Assembly (NCBI GenBank): GCA_033239005.1
Contig: BSQZ01000002.1
Coordinates: 4,277,001-4,341,000, forward strand
Direction of reading: 5' to 3'
Length of the DNA stretch: 64,000 nucleotides
From: Lamellibrachia satsuma
Lineage: Eukaryota > Annelida > Polychaeta > Sabellida > Siboglinidae
The notes below the pieces were generated by a model. That model was not told the origin of the DNA. It made no database searches and worked only from the letters and a program-made list of their open reading frames with translations. This document shows, in pieces, positions 27,757-39,605 of the stretch. The first letter of the stretch is position 1, and the number at the start of each line of letters is the position of its first letter. Position numbers and translations under genes: made by a program.

Positions 27757-29369
27757 ATGATAGAGTCAACTAACATCGTTGTGGTGCAGCAGCCTATGGC
27801 TGGTGACGCCCCCCAGCAACTTCGAGAGTGGAACTCAGGAGTGTTCGGCTGCTGCTCTGACTGCGGCTCATGTGAGTACGTGCGTGTGCGTGTGCGTGCT
27901 TGCATGTTCCATATAATATATTTACAATGTTAATGTTGGATAATGAAAATCTGCGTTTCCTTAGTATATGTTTACAACATTTTACTGAGACACTTTATGT
28001 TTTAATCCTGTTACCTGTAGAACACATTTGGGTGGTGGATTGGCCGCTCACCTTCGCTACTTTGTATTTGCTTTTTGACAAACAGGCATTACAGATAGTT
28101 CAATTGTCACTTTTATTTTTTTATGTCGATGGGTATTTTGTTTACTCGAGATTGAAACTCGGGATCTGGGGTGATTAATCTTGGGTTCATTAAGTGTTCT
28201 CGTTCCTCCAGATTTAGAAATTCTACGAAAACGATTAATTTTTCTCGTTCTCAGGTATATGCGGTTTGTTGTGCTTACCCTGTCTCGTGTGCAACGTCTC
28301 GTCACGCCTGAATGAACACTGTCTGGCTGGCTATTGTAGTCTCGTTGCTCTCAGGACCAAGCTAAGACTGATGGGCGGGATTCAGGTCAGTTTTGTCCAA
28401 TTTGGAACTTGTTTTGTGAAAAGAGACTTATTTAAAGATAATATTAATATTATTAGATAATATTATTGTTCGTTATCTGTTTTTTATTCTAATGATTCAG
28501 TGAGGACACCACACATCGTGAGCATTTCCACTGCATGCTGAACGATATTGTTGATATAAACAGATAACGGTGAACTTGTATTTTTAATGTGGTTTATTAA
28601 AACACATTTGGGCTGTCAAAGTGCTAGAATTAATATAGTTTATGTTATATAACATGTTGATAATAATATACAAAAGAACAGACCCTGTACATTTAATGTG
28701 GATTTAGTGAACTTCCATTTAAATGTTTGAAGTCAGACACCTTTCATTACAGGATAGTTCCATCACATTCGGATGCTTCTATGACACAATTCAAAGTTAA
28801 TGTCTATCAAAAGGCGTATAGCACACACAATATAGTACACCACAATACACATCAACATAACACAACACACCACAGCATACCACACAAAACAACACAACAC
28901 ACCATACAACACACCACAGCACACCACACAATACAACATAGACACGACCACACCACACCACACCACACCACACCACACCACACAACACAACACAACACAA
29001 CACAGCCCAATAAAGCGCAGCACAACACAGCACAACACGGCACAACACAACGTGACACAACAAAAAACACATAACACAATGCAGCACAACACAACACCAC
29101 ACAACACCACACCACACCGCACCGCACCGCACCGCACCGCACTACACTACACTAACCTACACTACACCAAACCACAACACAATATGACATAATTAAGTAA
29201 CTGAATAAAGTATCGAAGTAGCCATGTTTAATCATTAGTTACAGTATTATTATATTGTGTTTGTCTCGTGTTTCAGGGTGGCGTGTGCAACGACGGAATC
29301 TGCGTCGCTTTGTTCGGGTCGTGCGTCGTCTGTCAGATGGACCGAGAACTCAAGTATCTTGGTCGCTAG
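27757..29369 (+). CDS. PLAC8-2: PLAC8/cornifelin-like cysteine-rich protein, 112 aa
   Basis: Three coding exons: 27757-27871 (115 nt), 28255-28385 (131 nt) and 29277-29369 (93 nt, stop TAG). Donors are GTGAGT and GTCAGT; acceptors are CTCAG and TTTCAG. Exon 1 ends the tail VVVQQPMAGDAPQQLREW and starts the domain NSGVFGCCSDCGSC. Exon 2 gives CICGLLCLPCLVC, the most canonical Cys-Pro-Cys-type core of the five genes, then NEHCLAGYC and VALRTKLRLMGGIQ. Exon 3 gives GGVCNDGICVALFGSC and VVCQMDRELKYLGR. This is the full length of vertebrate cornifelin. An in-frame ATG 30 nt upstream (27727) lies before the conserved acceptor TTTATGTTGCTAG and is probably intronic. At the position where PLAC8-3 starts (ATGGACATG) this gene has ATAGACATG, so translation likely begins two codons later. 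Intron 2 holds a CACAC/ACCAC-rich tract. Biological role unknown; PLAC8 proteins are usually membrane-associated. Confidence 0.9.
28840..29165. repeat. CACAC/CACCA low-complexity tract in intron 2 of PLAC8-2
   Basis: Degenerate ACAAC, ACCAC and CGCAC pentamers over about 320 bp. A shorter version lies at the same place in PLAC8-3 (37640-37765). Cys/Val-rich minus-strand ORFs here are artefacts. Confidence 0.93.
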
Positions 29370-29532
29370 GGGCGCCACATTCGACAACCGACGTTACGTC
29401 GATAGCCTCGATTAACAACGTGAAGTGGCGCCACTGTTTGTCGCTCTGGGCAAACATCCGGGGCCTCTCATTCTAACTCATCAATTCAATCAATTCTAAA
29501 CGGGACTTATATTGAAACAATTCGCACAATCA

Positions 29533-29538
29533 AATAAA
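29533..29538 (+). terminator. poly(A) signal of PLAC8-2
   Basis: AATAAA 164 nt after the stop codon, within a block conserved downstream of PLAC8-3. Confidence 0.5.
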
Positions 29539-30424
29539 CCGGATTCAATATTTAGCAATTGTTATGTTCTGGACTACATTATATTACTTTGGACAATAAT
29601 ACATACTACGGACTTGGAGTGAACAGGCCGAAAAATGTTGCGGAAGACTGGAGTGTACGAAGCGGCGTGCTTCAATAAACATAATCATGTTCGTTGCAAG
29701 TTAACCACGACTTCTGTGTGTCTTCATAATATTACAGCAATGTGTTCGTTCCGTATAATGCCGCTACCGGCTCTTCTAACTTTGCGTCAACTGACTGTCC
29801 AGCAAACGAAAACAACTGGACAAACTAAACTACATCAATTGAACTGAAATATAGCACCAACATGAATCAATCAAATAAATGATATAATCAGATGGTAACA
29901 GTCAAAATACGGGTCTGGTGCCAAAACTTTTTATCTCTTCATTTAGTTCATGGAGGTGAGCAAATTTCGGCTAAGCGAGTCTACCGCAGCGAATCTATAT
30001 TATTCCCGCCACAAAACACTGGACTGTGAATTTTAATCGCTACAACGTTTTAACATAGGGCACCTGCGCTTTAGATAATCGGCAGCTGTAAAAAATGTTA
30101 TCGAGAAATTTTTTTTATGAATAACATTCAGCCGCGTTAGCATGAACAAAAATGTATTGAAGCATTGTTTCGGATTGATGGTATTTGTTAGCTCAACAAA
30201 GAAATGGCTTGAGGTGAGCAGAAGTCTGCTTGATATAAGTTAATAATTTCAGTCGTTATCACAAGTGAAATAATCCGATTATTGTAATAATTCGAAATTC
30301 GGCGGCCGAATTATTTGTTTTGTTTGGTTTGTAATTTACCTCTTTTTAAGATGACGATAATAGCACATTTCTCATTACTGTGATATTGTATCATCCCATG
30401 TAAACGCTAACGTGTGAGTCTAAA

Positions 30425-30708
30425 GTGTATGTACAACACGGAGAAAGTGTATGTACAACAAGGAGAAAGTGTATGTACAACACGGAGAAAGTGTATGTTC
30501 AACACGGAGAAAGTGTATGTACAACACAGAGAAAGTGTATGTACAACACGGAGAAAGTGTATGTACAACACGGAGAAAGTGTATGTACAACACGGAGAAA
30601 GTGTATGTACAACACGGAGAAAGTGTATGTGCAACACGGAGAAAGTGTATGTGCAACACGGAGAAAGTGTATGTACAACACGGAGAAAGTGTATGTACAA
30701 CACGGATG
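30425..30708. repeat. 22-bp minisatellite, about 13 copies
   Basis: Units of GTGTATGTACAACACGGAGA plus AA, very uniform. In unit 2 the matching place (about 39938) has a single unit (GTATGTAAGTACAACATGGA), so the array expanded in unit 1 after duplication. Confidence 0.96.
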
Positions 30709-31289
30709 TCGAGAAAAATGTGTTGTTGTTGTCAGGTTGGACAAATCCCCCATTCACGAACTGACACATACCTACACTCCTTCTTCCCGTCATCAGTCCG
30801 ACTCTGGGACAGTGTACCTGTAAATGCATCATCAGCTATATCCCTACCTTCATTCAGGTCTTCAATGAAGGGATGGATTAGCGCATTGTACAAATAACTG
30901 AAGTAAAACACCAATTTTTTATAATAAAAAATCAAATGTTTAGGCACTATGTTTAGGCACTATATTTAGGCACTATGTTTAGACACTATGCCAGGAAGTG
31001 TAACCGCAACAGGGCTGTCACTACTAACAGCACTGATGTGTAACAGTGGCACCACCTAGCGACCAACAAAATATTTTCATTCCTTGTAGTTCCAATGAAA
31101 TTTCCAGCACACGTGTCAGACACTGTATGTTGCTATAGAACTAAATATGCTTCAAATTGGTTGGCAACCATTCCTAAAGATATTGTCCAAAAGGCATTAA
31201 GCTACGCCTATGGAATGACCATCACATATTCTCACCGACACTTTACACAGTCGAAACAGTTGTCAGTATTTCGACTGGTGCACTTGCCA

Positions 31290-31520
31290 TATCTGATGTT
31301 TCCTGCGACCTCCCATATTCTTCCTCTTCTTCCCCCTTTGTCCCATGCGATGCGGGGATCATATTATTTAATTTGTTTCGCCCTCTCGACGAATCGTCTC
31401 CATCCATCGCGATCCTCCGATGTTCTCTTCCACTCTACGCTGTTAACCTCTGCCCTTTCGAAATCTCTCTTAACACTGTCCCTCCATCTTCATTGTAGCC
31501 TTCCTGTTCTCCTTCTACCA
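31290..31520 (-). pseudogene. LINE C-terminal relic (DRDGWRRFVERAKQI type)
   Basis: The minus strand reads GGRRRTGRLQ, a stop, RWRDSVKRDFERAEVNSVEW, KRTSEDRDGWRRFVERAKQI and a stop. A Gly/Arg-rich stretch, RW-x-D-x-[V/I]-x-x-D and then A-x-DR-x-x-WR is a common end of non-LTR retrotransposon proteins. An internal stop shows decay. The last part (LNLFRPL...) is also present in unit 1 at about 23005-23030. Confidence 0.7.
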
Positions 31521-31554
31521 CCCGTTTCTGTTTTCCGAGCTCTCTCTCTCTCTC

Positions 31555-31755
31555 TCTATCATTCTGTCCTCACTCTTAATCTGTATGTGTCCTCACTCAT
31601 CCTCTGTATCTGTCCTCACTCATCCTCTGTATGTGTCCTCACTCATCCTCTGAATCTGCCCTCACTCATCCTCTGTATATGTCCTCACTCATCCTCTGTA
31701 TCTGTCCTCACTCATCCTCTGTATCTGTCCTCACTCATCCTCTGTATCTGTCTTG
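31555..31755. repeat. 23-bp minisatellite
   Basis: About eight units of CTCACTCATCCTCTGTATST followed by GTC. It is followed at 31850-31885 by four copies of CCATCCATGA. Confidence 0.93.
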
Positions 31756-32119
31756 CCCATCACAGTCTGCTCGCAACTAACTTCATGTTGAGGCGTTATT
31801 TCATTCCGATAATTCCTCCATTGTCACCCTATCTTCTCGTTCCCATCCATGACCATCCATGACCATCCATGACCATCCATGAGCACTGCAAAATGGGAGA
31901 AGGCCTACGATAAGTTTCGGGAGCAACACCTCCAAGAAGGTAGAATATACAATGACCCCATCAAAACAGAAGCACTTGAAAAAGTTTGGTGAAATCAAGA
32001 ATTAATGTGTGAAGGGCATAAACAAAGCAATCACACTGAAGGCGGATACGAGGTTGTTCGGCACCATGACATTCGTTTTGATGAACAAAAAGCGTCCATG
32101 AGTACATGACATGTTAGGT

Positions 32120-32420
32120 TTGCCCTCGCTCTTATGTAAAACGACGTTCTTGTAAAGGAAGGTATCCAGGCCTTGTGACTGCTCAAAGCGCATTGCACTT
32201 CACCCTCTGGCAGACTTGTTCATTCCAATGCCATCTGGACGTCTCTGGGAAGCATTCAGCAATTGCTGCGCAAAGACTGTTCGTTCACGTGTCCACCTCT
32301 GTCTGTAGCCAGGTAGTCATTTGTACAGCTGTGTGAATTGTGTCAACGTCGGGTGAACGAAAATGCCAAAGTTTCGAAACGGCAGTGAGTGGTTTCGAAC
32401 CCGGATTCGCTCTATTGAGA
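32120..32420 (-). mobile_element. tRNA-derived SINE copy
   Basis: On the minus strand: a B-box-like GGTTCGAAACC-type motif near 32395 with a CTCAATAGAG stem, then the body and the AAGCGC/TGAGCAGTCACAAGG tail. Counterpart of the SINE at 23050 in unit 1. Tail bases are degraded (GCGCATTGC). Confidence 0.72.
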
Positions 32421-33686
32421 GTCCTACTGACGGAGCTATTAAGAAGACCACGAATACACAGCAGACGATGTTACAAATCCACGTTGATAGGAGTGATTTT
32501 ATCGGGGGTTAACAAGGATTCCGCACTTCTCCAGGTCAGATAAGGTTATTCACCAAGTCAGATAAGATTAGTTGTCAACAATTTAGATAAGGCTAGTCAA
32601 CACTTGTACAGTCAGCTGTTGGTCCAATGCACGCGTGAAACGAGTCAAGTACAATTGACATTGCCTTTCATCAAGTCCGTCTGAGTAACGAAATAAAGTA
32701 TAGTATTTCACGATTGGCCGACACAGACTGACTATTTTTGTGAGCAACTGCGTGGGACACGGCGAACAGCTGGAATTGATGCAAATATTAAAATTACACA
32801 GACTGCATATTGTAACCATAAAATCATACGGAATAAACTATTATATTAGTTGTCATAACTTGACGGCCAAAATGTTTGTTCAACCAAAATAACTTTTTTT
32901 TCATTTGAACGCCGTCGTTGTTATTTCAGTTATTTATTCCTTCTAATTGTGTCTAGATGCTGGAAATATACTTAGTTTGTTAAACTGTTGTGTTTTTGTA
33001 ATGATTGTCGCTGCAAGGCAGGGCCGACCCTATGGAACAACCACCTGCAGTCAGACAGGCCAACTCGCGGCAGTCAATAAAACATGTTTGTTTCATGCAG
33101 TCTTCAGAACACTCTGTCGATAGCAGAAGTGACATGTTAATGACAAATATGTTTTACTTATTTAACTTATTATTTATTTACCTTGTTTTTATTTATCTGG
33201 TCTGCTTAATGTATATGTTTATTTAATGTATAAACTTTTTAATTGTTTATATAATTTATTTAACTAATCTTTTAAACACATGTTTTAGTTTTATCTTTTT
33301 AACTAATTTAAAATTAAGTTAGTTGCACCTTGTTAGCGCCTTTGAACAGGTTTTTAATCCGGACACATGGCGCGTTGCAAATATATAGTAATAAATAATA
33401 ATCAAATACGTGGCTCCTCCAAGTGTCATCTATAACTCTTATAATCCGATTTTTATAAACCACCGATCCACGCTAACCCGCCTATTAGGCTGCCCCTGCT
33501 GACATTCAAGGTCGACATTTGTAAAGAGATAACAGTCGAGTTATATTTTTAAAATATGGTTCACTAAAACATATTTGGCCGGTCAATATATTTGGATAGA
33601 GTTTATTTGAACACGAATTTACGACAGGGACGATCGGACTTTGTACCTATCAGCGTGATGGTGACGTCACATGGATGGACATGCGC
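32421..33686. other. unannotated part of duplication unit 2
   Basis: Collinear with 23310-24480 of unit 1 (shared AATGCACGCGTGAAACGAGT, GTTAGCGCC...AACAGGTTTTTAATCCGGACA and GTGGCTCCTCC words) but with no recognisable coding potential. Confidence 0.6.
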
Positions 33687-33829
33687 TATAAATACGACCA
33701 AATTGACCAGCGATTGGCACAAGACGAGCGTGTGTCGGCAACAGACCATTTGCTCATTCAAACAATCCAGACGGAAGCCACAGAAGAGGTCGGAGGAGAT
33801 CATTGCTTTGCCCTAGGAACAAGCAGAAG
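33687..33829 (+). promoter_or_regulatory. TATA promoter and non-coding first exon of PLAC8-3 (proposed)
   Basis: TATAAATA at 33687-33694, an ATG-free conserved stretch from about 33717 (GCGATTGGCACAAGACGAGC) to 33829 and the donor GTACGG at 33830. Compared with unit 1 it carries about 36 extra nt in the exon (around CAATCCAGACGGAAGCCACA). The matching acceptor is TTTATGTTGCTAG ending at 36407, 13 nt before the ATG at 36421. Confidence 0.55.
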
Positions 33830-34649
33830 GTACGGATTTGTAATTGCTGCGTTTGCAAATTTAAGGACAATATATAAGGTTTGGAGATAAAATGTGGTAA
33901 GTAAATAGCGGACGACGTTGAGACGTGCTTTTTTCAAAATGGTGCGCATGTTTTAATGTTACATGATAAAGGCATAATAATGAACATTTCACTGTTTTGT
34001 TCTATGTTCGATGTGAAGAAAAACATAGATATAGATCCATTACGTTGGGCAATATCACATATCAATTCAGATCATCGTACACATTTAAAAAGAAAACTGA
34101 GCACATTTCATCCTGCAAGGCTTTCCTCATACACCAATAACATCATACATCCAAAAAATGCGACCAGCTGAGTATGTTGTCCTTCTCAACGATCTCTCTG
34201 AGAGTTGTATTTGCGCGACTTCATCTCTGAGGGTCCCACCCCGAGTAAAACTCGAAATGTTTCAGCAGGGACTTGAACCGTGACATTGCTATGTGTGAAC
34301 TTATTGTGTTTTCAACTAGCTAATACTAGGAAGTATTTACTTCCGAAACACCTTATTATTGTGGATAAAATGCGTACAGTTCGTCAAAGGGCACACGTCG
34401 CATTAAAAATGCCTTTCCTGCCTGCGAAGGGTGCGTGAGCTGACGGGGTAATACCACGCAAAGTATATTTGCTTCATTCACACCGCACTGGGCTTTTCTT
34501 TTTGACACGATGGTATTTAGCAATACTTCATAAAACTGTTTTTCAAAGCATCAACCGCCAGCTTGCAAGTGGAGAAGCCGTTGTGTTATCTGTCACGAGT
34601 TCAACCATTTATCATGTATGTATCAACTGGCCTTATCATATATCGGGCA

Positions 34650-35090
34650 ATTCTATTTTTAAATATGCTGACACAACTAGCTTTAACAGAATCGGTAGAT
34701 AATGCATTATGTGTATTCATTGTCCTCCGTGAGAATGAGTACTTTCTGACATCCAGTCAATTCTATTTGTAAACATGCTGACACAACTAGCTTTAACAGA
34801 ATCGGTAGATAATGCATTATGTGTATTCATTTTCCTCCGTGAGAATGAGTACTTTCTGACATCCAGTCAATTTTATTTGTAAACATGCTGACACAACTAG
34901 CTTTAACAGAATCGGTAGATAATACATTATGTGTATTCATTTTCCTCCGTGAGAATGAGTACTTTCTGACATCCAGTCAATTTTATTTGTAAACATGCTG
35001 ACACAACTAGCTTTAACAGAATCGGTAGATAATGCATTATGTGTATTCCTTGTCCTCCGTGAGAATGAGTACTTTCTGACATCCAGTCAA
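34650..35090. repeat. 110-bp tandem repeat, 4 copies
   Basis: ACATCCAGTCAATT starts recur at 34749, 34859, 34969 and 35079; each unit includes GCTGACACAACTAGCTTTAA and GTGAGAATGAGTACTTTCTG. Unit 1 has a single copy (about 26650-26760). Confidence 0.95.
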
Positions 35091-35166
35091 TTCGTTCTTA
35101 TCTACTTTCACTTCAACTTAATTATGGAGAGAACAATTCTATCGATATCTTCATAACCTTTCAATA

Positions 35167-35420
35167 TTAAGAATGTTGTTTCCCCTCACCCAGGTCTAGA
35201 AACAGCGTAACCACCATACATACGTTTTGTATTCTTTCTAGCTTAGTTATGTCCTTCTTACGACAGTACACCCACGCGTGGATATAATATTCCAAATATG
35301 AGCTAACTATTGCTTTGAACAGAGGTATGGTTAGCTCCTTCACCTTATATTGAATATTTCTCTTATTTAGCCATACGGTTTGCTTATTATTTAAAGCCGC
35401 AGTCACATACTGCTACGAAA
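35167..35420 (-). pseudogene. CR1/jockey-like LINE C-terminal relic
   Basis: The minus strand reads VKELTIPLFKAIVSSYLEYY, then HAWVYCRKKDITKLERIQN. This is the usual LINE pattern x-L-[Y/F]-K-[A/S]-[L/I]-V-x-x-x-LEY-x-x-x-x-W and KDI-x-x-LE-x-IQ. No RT palm domain is adjacent, so it is a tail fragment. A more decayed trace is in unit 1 near 26880-27000. The frame stays open for 79 codons, but no host function is implied. Confidence 0.75.
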
Positions 35421-35597
35421 CGGTCATATCAGCAACTGCTACACTTTATCATGCGTCAAGAAGTCTCCGACTGCCTCCGTGCTGGCTCCTGTTGTTCAGC
35501 GATCGAGTCTAACGGTACTCTGTCTGTCAGTTCTGGTTTCTTACGTCTCCGCGGACAGACAAGCATAGTAAAACCAAGTAGATGTGTAGTGTACATT

Positions 35598-35692
35598 ATA
35601 GGGTTGGGCATTGCCAAACGTTTTGTATCGCGATATATCGCAATACAGAGGACCGTACCGCGATAGGTATCGCAATATACTGTGGTCGTTTT
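35598..35692. mobile_element. hAT-type MITE-like fragment rich in TATCGCGATA
   Basis: Begins TAGGGTTGGGC and contains TTTTGTATCGCGATATATCG, CAATAC and a second GCGATAGGTATCGCAATA. A TAGGG-[T/C]-TGGGC end plus TATCGCGATA-rich interior is familiar from short hAT-like elements in many animals. The other end is not identified. Absent from unit 1 at the matching place. Confidence 0.45.
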
Positions 35693-36045
35693 GGTTAAGG
35701 TATAATATGGCTTAATATGTTGTGTTTTATTGTAGTATGACATGTCTGGCTGATATGTCTATATTAAATAATAAATGTACAACTGTTTTAATATGTAGAT
35801 CGCAACTAAAACTGTCTGCTTCTGCACCGTCCACGATCTGCGTATGTTAGTCTTTGAGTGTAGTGTCTACCAGCAAGCGTAGGGAGGTGAAGCAGACCAG
35901 TGACCGAGACGGGGCCGTCCCGTATATATTAATAATTTTATTTGTGACGAAATGGGCTACTCTACGTTGTATTATCTGGTCGTTCACGGTTTGTCGTCGG
36001 CAATTGGGCTATTGGGCTATGGTGTAATGTTTTGATTTGCTTCGT

Positions 36046-36147
36046 ATGTAACCTATTGCGCCATTACACTGTAGCATGGTAAACTAATGGGTGAATAAAC
36101 TTAGTCCCCCTTTGGCCTCGCATTTTGAGATCTTAGATACGTCACTG
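36046..36147 (+). other. conserved block upstream of PLAC8-3
   Basis: Copy of the block at 27396-27492, including GTAAACTAATGGGTGAATAA and TAGATACGTCACTGGATATA. See also its inverted copy at 44616-44713. Confidence 0.65.
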
Positions 36148-36420
36148 GATATATCTTCTCGTAAAATCCATGTAAACTGTATGAAGGGACACTCGACAAA
36201 TAAAGCATGGCGGGGGTGTGTGTTAAGATGTCGTCGAACATTAAGCCCAACTTAGTATGCTTAAACGTTCAGGTTTCAAACAGTTTCGAGAAGATAACCA
36301 TAAAGAGTATGCCATTAAAACGTAACTTTGCCTCGATCTAACTTAACATCAGTGAATTTGTTCACGTTAGCAATTCACACGGTGTACCGTGGCGTTTATG
36401 TTGCTAGCCTCTCGAGAAAA

Positions 36421-37967
36421 ATGGACATGAAACAGCCAGATAACGTCGTTGTGGTGCAGCAGCCTATGGCTGGTGACGTCCCCCAGCAACTTCGAGAGTG
36501 GAACTCAGGAGTGTTCAGCTGCTGCTCTGACTGCGGCTCGTGTGAGTATGTGCGTGTTCGTGTGCGTGTGCGTGTGTGTGTGCGCGTGCGTGTGAGTGTG
36601 CGTGTGCGTATGCGTGCTTGCATGTTCAAAACATATTTACAATATTAATGATGGATAAAGAAAATCTGCGTGTTCTCTCTATTCTATCTCTATCTATTTA
36701 AACACTCAATATAGTTAGGTCACTTTATTGTTTAATCCTTTTATTAGCATAACACATTTGGGAGAGCGGATTGCTACTTTGTATTTTGGTTGACTAACAG
36801 TCATTACAGGTAGTTAGATTGCCATTTAGTAATGTTGTTTGATGCCGTTGGGTGTTTTGTTTACTCGAGACTCATCGAATTAACGTTTCAATTATTCTAT
36901 TTAACGGTTCTGCAAACATACAAATAACTAAGTCACAAATCTGAAGTGATTAATTCTGAGTTCATTGGATGTTCTCTTTCGTCCAGATTTATAAATTCTA
37001 CAAAAACTATTACTTATTTTTTTCTTAGGTCTATTCGGCTTGTGCTGCTTACACTGCCTCATGTGCAGCGTCTCGTCACGCTTGGATGAACATTGTCTGG
37101 CTGGTTATTGTGGCCTCGTTGCTCTCAGGACCAAGCTTAGACTGATGAACGGCATTGAGGTAAGTTTGCACTTGTGTGGTCAAAATATACCTATATCTAA
37201 AATCAATAATATTGTTATATAATATTATTGATAATAGTATAATATAATATTATGGACCGCTATCTATTTTTTATTTTAATGATTTAGTGAGAATACCATA
37301 CAGCTTGTGTATTTCCATTGCATGATGAACGACTTTGATTATGTACTTAAATATAGAACCAATATGAATCAATAATCAATAGATAACGGTGAAATTGTAT
37401 TTTAATGTAGTTTATTAAAACACATGTGGACTGTTAAAGTGCTAGAATTAATGCAGTGCATACTATATAACAATTCAAACGAACAGACTGTGTTTATTTA
37501 AGGTGGGTTTAGTGAACTGCCATTTACACCTTTGAAGTCAGACACCGTCCATGACCGGGATAGTTCATCTTGAATTACTTTTTCGAGCACTCATTCGGCG
37601 CTTCGGACACATAATTCAAAGTCATCCAATGACGTCACAACACACCGCACCATACCACTCCACTCCACACCACACCATACCACACCACACCACACCACAC
37701 TACACCACAACACACCATACCACACCACACAAAACAACAACACACGCCAGAACACTAAACCACAACACAATGTGATATAATGAAATAATTGAATAAAATG
37801 TCGAATAGTATACATTATACAGTATTATTATATTTTGTTTGTCTCCATGGTTGACACCATCGCTCGTGTTTCAGGGCGGCGTGTGCAGCGACGGTCTTTA
37901 CATTGCTTTTTGCGGTTCGTGCGTAGTCTGTCAGATGGACCGAGAACTCAAGTACCTTGGTCGCTAG
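36421..37967 (+). CDS. PLAC8-3: PLAC8/cornifelin-like cysteine-rich protein, 114 aa
   Basis: Three coding exons: 36421-36541 (121 nt), 37029-37159 (131 nt) and 37875-37967 (93 nt, stop TAG). Donors are GTGAGT and GTAAGT; acceptors are TCTTAG and TTTCAG. The start ATG is the first of MDMKQPDN; a second ATG follows two codons later. An ATG at 36398 is out of frame and lies before the acceptor. Residues 1-26 are a Val/Gln/Pro-rich tail; the domain begins at Trp27 (EWNSGVFSCCSDCGSC). The central motif is CLFGLCCLHCLMC, with His where the canonical motif has Pro and an extra Cys46. Exon 3 reads GGVCSDGLYIAFCGSC and VVCQMDRELKYLGR; the usual Cys93 is Tyr and a Cys appears at 97. It is the duplicate of PLAC8-2 and the nearest relative by sequence. 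Intron 1 starts with a GT/CG-rich run. Confidence 0.9.
37635..37765. repeat. CACAC/CACCA low-complexity tract in intron 2 of PLAC8-3
   Basis: Degenerate ACACC/ACACA pentamers at the position of the longer tract in PLAC8-2 intron 2. Confidence 0.9.
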
Positions 37968-38159
37968 GCGGCGCCATATTAGACGACCGACGTTTCAGCC
38001 ATGTCAACAGCCTCGATTCACAACGTCAAGAGGCGTTTGTCGATGTCACAATCGATGTTTGCCCAGAATCTGGCTCATTAGTTATGAGTAGCATTGTAGA
38101 AGCATGTGCACTGCATACCAATCAATTCTAAACGGGACTTATATTGAAACAATTCGCAC

Positions 38160-38170
38160 AATAAAATAAA
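38160..38170 (+). terminator. poly(A) signals of PLAC8-3
   Basis: Two overlapping AATAAA hexamers (38160-38165 and 38165-38170) 193 nt after the stop, at the place matching the PLAC8-2 signal. Confidence 0.5.
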
Positions 38171-38599
38171 ACGGATTCAATATTTAGCAATGTGTTTGTT
38201 CCGTATAATGCCACTACCGGCTCCACTAACTCTGCGGCGACTGACTGTCCAGCAAACGGCAATAACTAAGAAAGCGAAACCAAATCAATTGAACTTAAAT
38301 ATAGCGCCAACATGAATCAATCAACTAAGTGATGTCACCAGATGGTAACAGTCAAAATATGGGTCTGATGCCGAAACTTATCTCGCGTAGTTCATGAAGG
38401 CGAGCGAGACTCTCGACTACCGCACGAATCAATATCATCCCCGCCACAAAACATTGAACTGTGAATTGAAATCGCAGCAATGTGGAGGGCATCTGCCATT
38501 TATAAAATCGGCGGCTGTAATATTTATGTATCGAGCAAAATGGACTATGAATAACATTCAATTGCCAAAGTATCAACAAGGAATGTATTGAAGAAATGT

Positions 38600-39284
38600 T
38601 TCGGATTCATGGTATGTGTTAGTTAAAGGGAAAGTCATGGTGTTGGGCCTATGCACCTATAAGAGTTACTGAAACATAACCATTTGCAACTACAATTAAA
38701 CATACATCACGCCAGTAGTTTACAAAGAACTTGTTGAACACACATCGTCTTAATTTCATGGGCCGCGCCATACTGTTAGATAACCGTACGTCACGAGTGT
38801 TAAAGTCTAGTAAAAGTCGCTCGCCAAACGAAAATATATTTTTATACACCTAATCCTATATTTGCCAATACGATATGGCTATGCTGCTGGCGTCCAAACT
38901 CAACTTATGTAACATTTTGTTGGCCTTTGTTTACTAAACTATATCTCTTTCTGGCAAAATAACACGTTTTTTAGACTTAGCGATGGTTATGTGTACGCCG
39001 GTCTCCCTTAATACGTCACAATAGTCTAAGTTGCCCCGATTTTCATAGAACTGCGCATGCGCTTACCGGTCTCGCTAGTTAACATGTCAGCCATCAGTCA
39101 ACTGGGGAAATGACCGGAATCTCCCACTTTCAGAACGCATTCTGAGTAAACCAGTGGCGTGATATTCTTGATTTTTGTTGCATGTGGTTAGTTTTTATTA
39201 TCTCTTTTGGGTGCATAGCCCCAAAACCATGACGTTTGTCTCGTTTTGAACAGAGAAATGGCTTTGTATAAAGTAAAAGGTTTG
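38600..39284. other. unannotated, unit 2-specific
   Basis: Sequence between the 3' flank of PLAC8-3 and a SINE, lacking a counterpart in unit 1. No gene recognised. Confidence 0.45.
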
Positions 39285-39605
39285 TTCTTATATAGCGCGG
39301 TATCCGGTCCATAGGACTGCTCAAAGCGCTTTACACTTCACCCCCTGGCAGACCTGTTCATTCCAATGCCATCTCAACTTCTTTGGGAAGTATTCAGCCA
39401 CGCTGTAATTGCTGCGCGAAGGCTATTCGTTCACATATCCACCACTGTCTGTATTGCCAGGTACTCATTTATACAGCTGAGTGAACTGTGGCAACGTGGG
39501 GTGATCAAACTTGCGAAAGGTTCGAAGCGACCGCAGTGGGATTTGAAACCGGGTTCTCTCGATTGAGAGTCCGGCCTTCTAACCGGTATGCTATCGCGCC
39601 CCACA
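39285..39605 (-). mobile_element. tRNA-derived SINE, most complete copy
   Basis: On the minus strand the 5' head (39604-39537) is tRNA-like. An A-box-like TAGCATACCGGTTAGAAGG, an anticodon-stem-like CTCTCAATCGAGAG and a B-box-like GGTTTCAAATCC come in the right order and spacing for an RNA polymerase III promoter. The body follows, with GTTCACTCAGCTGTATAAAT and GTGAACGAATAGCC. The end is AAAGCGCTTTGAGCAGTCC and GCGCTATATAAG. All five copies in the window are on the minus strand. It would be mobilised by a LINE whose 3' end it mimics; that partner is not identified. Confidence 0.82.

Noticed and set aside
31095..31862. 255-codon plus-strand ORF
   Set aside because: It crosses the antisense of a LINE tail and a 23-bp minisatellite (the LSSLILCICP-type repeat); open by chance.
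39537..39604. tRNA gene
   Set aside because: A- and B-box-like motifs are present but the acceptor stem does not close and the sequence continues into a SINE body shared by other copies, so it is a SINE head.
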